From CAUZIZ01 sp965218775 (GTDB taxonomy: Bacteria > Acidobacteriota > UBA6911 > RPQK01 > JAJDTT01), in assembly GCA_965218775.1 (NCBI GenBank), contig CBDCLS010000006.1:1736001-1800000 (forward strand): a DNA stretch of 64,000 bases, given 5' to 3'. Of this stretch, positions 60,857 through 64,000 are shown piece after piece (position 1 is the stretch's first letter; each line of letters starts with the position of its first letter). Position numbers and translations under genes: made by a program. The notes beneath the pieces are model-generated. The model had not been told where the DNA came from. It worked only from the letters and a program-made list of their open reading frames with translations, and made no database searches.

Positions 60857-61878
60857 ACCGTTCCTTCGGCTTTCGGCTTGATTTGAGATTGCCAGGCTGT
60901 ACGGTCTTTCTTGAACTCCTTCTCGACGCAGTAGCCGGTTCTTAGATAGTCGAAGAATGTGCCGCTAATTCGCCACCAGACCCAGCCGATGAGGATGGAA
61001 AATCCCGCGGTGGCTCCGGCAGCACAAAGGCCGGATAGGTCGAGGAATACCGGCCGGGCCGCATAACAATAGGTCAACAACGCAGTCGCCCATATACCGA
61101 TACATGTGGGCTCCAATACCCAACGCCAAAGTGTCGGCCTGGTACCGTACTCGTGAGCAACTCCTCTGTATTCATCCCAGTACCGTTGTAGCTTTTCCCG
61201 ATCTTCCTCCCGGGTCTTCGGAGGGCGGATCAGCAACGAGTACGATTTCTTCTTCTTCTCCGAGAGTCGACCGTAGATCCACGAAAGCAGTGGCACCGAA
61301 GAGTAAATGACGATGAGAAGCAGCACGGCTAGGAGACGTTTACCAGGTGTATGAGTGACTGTGGCCAGCGCTACCCCAAGCGCCGGCACCAATGTGGCAA
61401 GAGCCCTGGTCAACCGCATACGCGATCGGAGGTAGTCCGCCCAATCGACGAGGCCCGATGTTTTTTGAATGTGATAACGGATTCTGTCCGCTGGAAATGG
61501 GTCGCCTGTCGATGGCAGAGTTGCCTGATTTGCAGGAACATTCTTAAGCGCTACCCTGAGCCGATTATGTCCTTCCCAGTCAGTGCATAGGCTGTCTGCG
61601 ATTCGATCGTAAACGAGACCCACGAAGTAGGCCAGACCCACCAGCAGGGAACCGAGGCCCAGCATCAACCACGTCGGAGCCTTATCGTCCTTTACCGAAT
61701 CTGTCTCAAACAGACACGGGTGTCTCTCCCCGGCGCCCTGACAATCGGTCTGGAGTGCGGGCAGTGAACTCAGAAAGGGCACTGCTGTGAGGGCCGCGGG
61801 GCACGCAAGCAGGACTAGCAGGCCAAGAACCACAAACCCGATCAACAGCTGTTCGATGAAGATTTCTGTGGTTTTCAT
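60853..61878 (-). CDS. Membrane protein of unknown function, coupled to a Nudix gene
   Basis: 341 residues. Hydrophobic segments near 10-35, 68-92, about 165-215 (ALATLVPALGVALATVTHT, LLAVLLLIVIYSSVPLLSW), and 265-310 (IGIWATALLTYCYA, AGATAGFSILIGWVWWRIS), with a charged cytoplasmic loop (SEKKKKSYSLLIRPPKTREE). No family recognised. The Nudix gene upstream overlaps its start by four bases (ATGA), so they are coupled. Confidence 0.6.
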   Translation of the reverse strand: MKTTEIFIEQLLIGFVVLGLLVLLACPAALTAVPFLSSLPALQTDCQGAGERHPCLFETDSVKDDKAPTWLMLGLGSLLVGLAYFVGLVYDRIADSLCTDWEGHNRLRVALKNVPANQATLPSTGDPFPADRIRYHIQKTSGLVDWADYLRSRMRLTRALATLVPALGVALATVTHTPGKRLLAVLLLIVIYSSVPLLSWIYGRLSEKKKKSYSLLIRPPKTREEDREKLQRYWDEYRGVAHEYGTRPTLWRWVLEPTCIGIWATALLTYCYAARPVFLDLSGLCAAGATAGFSILIGWVWWRISGTFFDYLRTGYCVEKEFKKDRTAWQSQIKPKAEGTV

Positions 61879-62378
61879 CCGTCGGTTTCAGTGAGAAGCA
61901 GATTCGCCCTGACGAGCAGATGCCGACTGTCGTCGAAAGTCAGTAGCTGGATTGCATCACCGAAGCGGCACCAGCGCAGCTTACGGTTCTCGTCGCTGCT
62001 GGTCCCGGCAGGTCCGCCGTGCATCAGGAAGAAAACAGAGCGAACGGGTTCTCCTGCGAAGTCAAAGTTAAGTGATCCAACTCGCTTCACGATGCGGGCC
62101 TCAACCCCTGTTTCTTCAAGCACTTCACGTACGGCGGCAGCGCGAGGAGATTCCCCAGGTTCAATATGACCCTTCGGCAGCACCCAATGCTCAGGGGTAC
62201 TCCTGGAGGTGACGATCAGGAACTCGGGAACATCTCCGATAACGCGGAATACTATGCCACCAGCATGGCTGCAGTTGTTCACAGCGGGCTCCTTTTTCGC
62301 AGCCTCAATACTACGCAGACCTGACGGCCAATCCAACCAACGTGATTCTGGGGAATTGATTTTCCGCCACTTCTGCAA
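61875..62378 (-). CDS. Nudix hydrolase
   Basis: 167 residues. The Nudix box is GHIEPGESPRAAAVREVLEE followed by TGV, matching GX5EX7REUXEEXGU. HWVLPKG precedes it and RWCRFGDAIQLL follows, as in diadenosine-polyphosphate or (d)NTP hydrolases. Cytoplasmic, magnesium-dependent cleavage of nucleoside diphosphate-linked compounds. The first 35 residues are unusual for the family; a later start near the GGIVFRV strand is possible. Confidence 0.88.
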   Translation of the reverse strand: MQKWRKINSPESRWLDWPSGLRSIEAAKKEPAVNNCSHAGGIVFRVIGDVPEFLIVTSRSTPEHWVLPKGHIEPGESPRAAAVREVLEETGVEARIVKRVGSLNFDFAGEPVRSVFFLMHGGPAGTSSDENRKLRWCRFGDAIQLLTFDDSRHLLVRANLLLTETDG

Positions 62379-62399
62379 TTCGAAAGTGTTGGCACGGCG

Positions 62400-62567
62400 C
62401 TACTGACAGAGGCTCTCCGCCCGCGGCTCCGTTCCCACTCTCGTAGCCGTACGAATTGTGCACTCACAAGGTCGGCCCGATAGTAATAGCTGAGTATTCC
62501 ACCGAGGCGCTCTCTGCAGGAGTGCCCCGCCTAGAAATCCACGTCTGGATAGGTTGTGTCTTTTCAT
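62400..62567 (-). pseudogene. Tat signal peptide remnant of a lost gene
   Basis: MKRHNLSRRGFLGGALLQ from ATG at 62567 is a textbook twin-arginine signal (SRRGFLGG). After it the frame turns into unrelated low-complexity sequence and stops at 62400. It starts 45 bases after the sialidase-like gene on the same strand, so a Tat-exported partner of that gene was probably lost. Confidence 0.5.
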
Positions 62568-62611
62568 GTCCGTGTCCTCGTTCTCAGAGTACGTGGCGCA
62601 TCGCTTGGACC

Positions 62612-63739
62612 TCATTGTGCATCCAGCTCAATGCGCCACAGATCAAGATCCGACTGGTAGACGATCACATTCGGTTCGGCTTCGAAGATAGTCGGATAGG
62701 CACTTCGCCCGGCGAAGTCAGCCACGGTCACGACAGTCCAGTCTTCGCCGGTCGCATCCCGGCTCAGGGCCAGACGGCAGCGCCTCCGGGTGTCTTCGTC
62801 CCGATAGTTCGCTTTCTTGGGGCCGGTGCGGGGCATCATCTGGCCAAAAGCGAGAGCCAGCCGGCCGTCCGCCAGCTTCAGAAGAAAGGGATCAACTCCG
62901 TTTTCGAGTCCGGAAGGGGTGAGGGGATCGGTCCAGGTTTTCCCACCGTCGCTGCTCCAGCTGGCAACCAGCGCGCTGTAGTGTCCCGTCCTCATCACAG
63001 CGAGCAATCTGCCATCGTCCAGGGGCTGGATCGCGCATTCGTTGTAGCCTTCCGTATCGTCCACATCGCTGGCCCGAGGAGCAGCGATGGTTGCGAGGTA
63101 GCGCCAGGTCTTGCCCTGATCGGTGGATCGCACCAGGAAAGCCCTCATCTTGCGGGGAGTCTCGGCCTGGCTGCGCGGATCGTTGGGGACGGCCGTGTCC
63201 TGCTCGAAGGAGCCGATCATGGGTGCCAGCAGCGACCCGTCCGTCATTTCCCGGATACCCCTATGAAAAAAGAGGTGGCGGCTTCCCCTCTCACCCGCGA
63301 CTTCGGAGAACTCGTCGCGGGGCACGACACCGGCCTCCGAAACCCAGACGAGTGTATCCTCTTTTTGCACCGTCTTCAGGCCGTCAGTCGAACGCCACAT
63401 CTTACCCACGCAGCGACCCTGCCGGTCACAATCGACGGCCCAATACACCCCCAGGAAGAGCCCTTTCCGCCACAACAGGGAGGTCAATCGGGTCCCGAAT
63501 AGCTGAGTACCCAGGGGCGCGTCGGACTCGACGGCGGGAATCAGTCTCCTGCCGCCATCCGTGGTTTTCAGGGTGCCCAGTAGGTAGATGGTCCCGTCGG
63601 GAGCCTGCACCGATCGGGCATACCGACACCGGAGAGGGCCCTGAATCCCAGCTGTGGAGGCCTGGCCCCCACCCTGAGACAGGCCTGCACTCATGAAACA
63701 GAGCGACGAAAGCGTCACTACGAACCAGCGTGAAAACAA
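62612..63739 (-). CDS. Secreted sialidase-like (BNR) protein
   Basis: 375 residues with a Sec signal (VVTLSSLCFMSAGLS). Asp-box loops RSTDQGKTWRYL and SSDGGKTWTDPL and other blades (RCRYARSVQAPDGTIYLLGT, YNECAIQPLDDGRLLAVMR) identify the six-bladed sialidase/exo-hydrolase fold. Whether it has the catalytic Arg triad cannot be judged with confidence. Likely acts on polysaccharide outside the cell. Confidence 0.75.
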   Translation of the reverse strand: MFSRWFVVTLSSLCFMSAGLSQGGGQASTAGIQGPLRCRYARSVQAPDGTIYLLGTLKTTDGGRRLIPAVESDAPLGTQLFGTRLTSLLWRKGLFLGVYWAVDCDRQGRCVGKMWRSTDGLKTVQKEDTLVWVSEAGVVPRDEFSEVAGERGSRHLFFHRGIREMTDGSLLAPMIGSFEQDTAVPNDPRSQAETPRKMRAFLVRSTDQGKTWRYLATIAAPRASDVDDTEGYNECAIQPLDDGRLLAVMRTGHYSALVASWSSDGGKTWTDPLTPSGLENGVDPFLLKLADGRLALAFGQMMPRTGPKKANYRDEDTRRRCRLALSRDATGEDWTVVTVADFAGRSAYPTIFEAEPNVIVYQSDLDLWRIELDAQ

Positions 63740-63801
63740 GTCAGCCTCCTTTCCTCTGCCTTCGCGTCCCCCTCGCGGGGAAACTTCAAGCAGCGTCTTC
63801 C

Positions 63802-63922
63802 GTCCTTCGAAATTCGCTTGTTCGATATTCTGCTGTTTGTCATTTAGGGGTTGCCTACTTCAGGAAAAGGAAGAAACTTCGAAATCATAAACTGCAGAAC
63901 ACCGAACAGGCGAATTCCAAAG
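63802..63922. repeat. Repeat family C, single unit
   Basis: CCTTCGAAATTCGCTTGTTC, GATATTCTGCTGTTTG, a middle of about 45 bases, then AACTGCAGAACACCGAACAG and GCGAATTCCAAAG. Same arms as 24131-24379. Confidence 0.75.
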
Positions 63923-64000
63923 TGTCCTGCCCGTTAATCGATTGTCAATCCAAGTTGCGACAAGAATCCTTAATCAGTTTCAGGTCGCTCCCACCCCCAG

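Overview
The window most likely comes from a Gram-negative bacterium of the Acidobacteriota or a close relative. Evidence: a (broken) GWxTD-domain gene, secreted beta-propeller proteins of the 'ELFVDDWLID' type, PD40 and CRTAC1/ASPIC-UnbV remnants, KDO and lipid A genes, and phytanoyl-CoA dioxygenase-like proteins. This placement is an inference. Base composition is moderately GC-rich except for one clearly GC-richer two-gene block (about 3.84-5.58 kb). No rRNA, tRNA or CRISPR array was seen.

Layout. 0-12.5 kb is accessory: a transposase-like gene cut by the left edge, secreted sugar-related proteins, a TIM-barrel isomerase, a D-2-hydroxyacid dehydrogenase, a PhyH oxygenase, gene remnants and a nested stack of repeats. 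12.7-30.7 kb is a housekeeping block on the + strand: msbA, yicC, gmk, [IS4-type insertion], rpoZ, coaBC, era, family-4 uracil-DNA glycosylase, priA, a JAMM peptidase, a GTPase, kdsB, pyrG, kdsA, kdsD. 30.9-33.6 kb holds three membrane protein genes. 33.7-42.5 kb is a minus-strand operon for a periplasmic type II DMSO-reductase-family enzyme (NarG/NxrA-like alpha, iron-sulfur beta, diheme c / ethylbenzene-dehydrogenase-like gamma), with a TorD-like chaperone, a 108-residue unknown and an HExxH protein. 43.2-53.1 kb mixes a PLP sulfur-amino-acid enzyme, an IS element with a 10-bp target duplication, two more PhyH genes, an antitoxin with a truncated toxin, and many pseudogenes. 53.2-59.3 kb resembles inositol/inosose catabolism (two sugar isomerases, iolD, two Gfo/Idh/MocA oxidoreductases). 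59.5-64 kb holds remnants, ridA, an unknown membrane protein, a Nudix hydrolase and a sialidase-like protein.

The most striking feature is the repeat biology. At least seven families of imperfect inverted or tandem repeats sit between genes. A four-helix-bundle (23S rRNA intervening-sequence-type) gene lies between inverted hexamer arms (TTGCCY repeats) that end in TGTTTAGCGTCTT. The unit sits inside another palindromic repeat with a 13-bp direct duplication, and an intact relative of the target occurs at 32.8 kb, so the insertion can be read directly. Five related hairpins without the gene occur at 26.0, 30.8, 37.2, 42.6 and 44.6 kb; the 42.6-kb one also sits in the loop of a palindromic repeat. 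The four-helix gene was then broken by an IS630/Tc1-like MITE (three copies here, target TA within CTAG or TTAA). A different MITE with about 31-bp terminal repeats and a TAA duplication breaks a CRTAC1 gene. IS, MITE and hairpin insertions plus at least ten gene remnants suggest a genome that is shedding accessory genes while its housekeeping operons stay intact.
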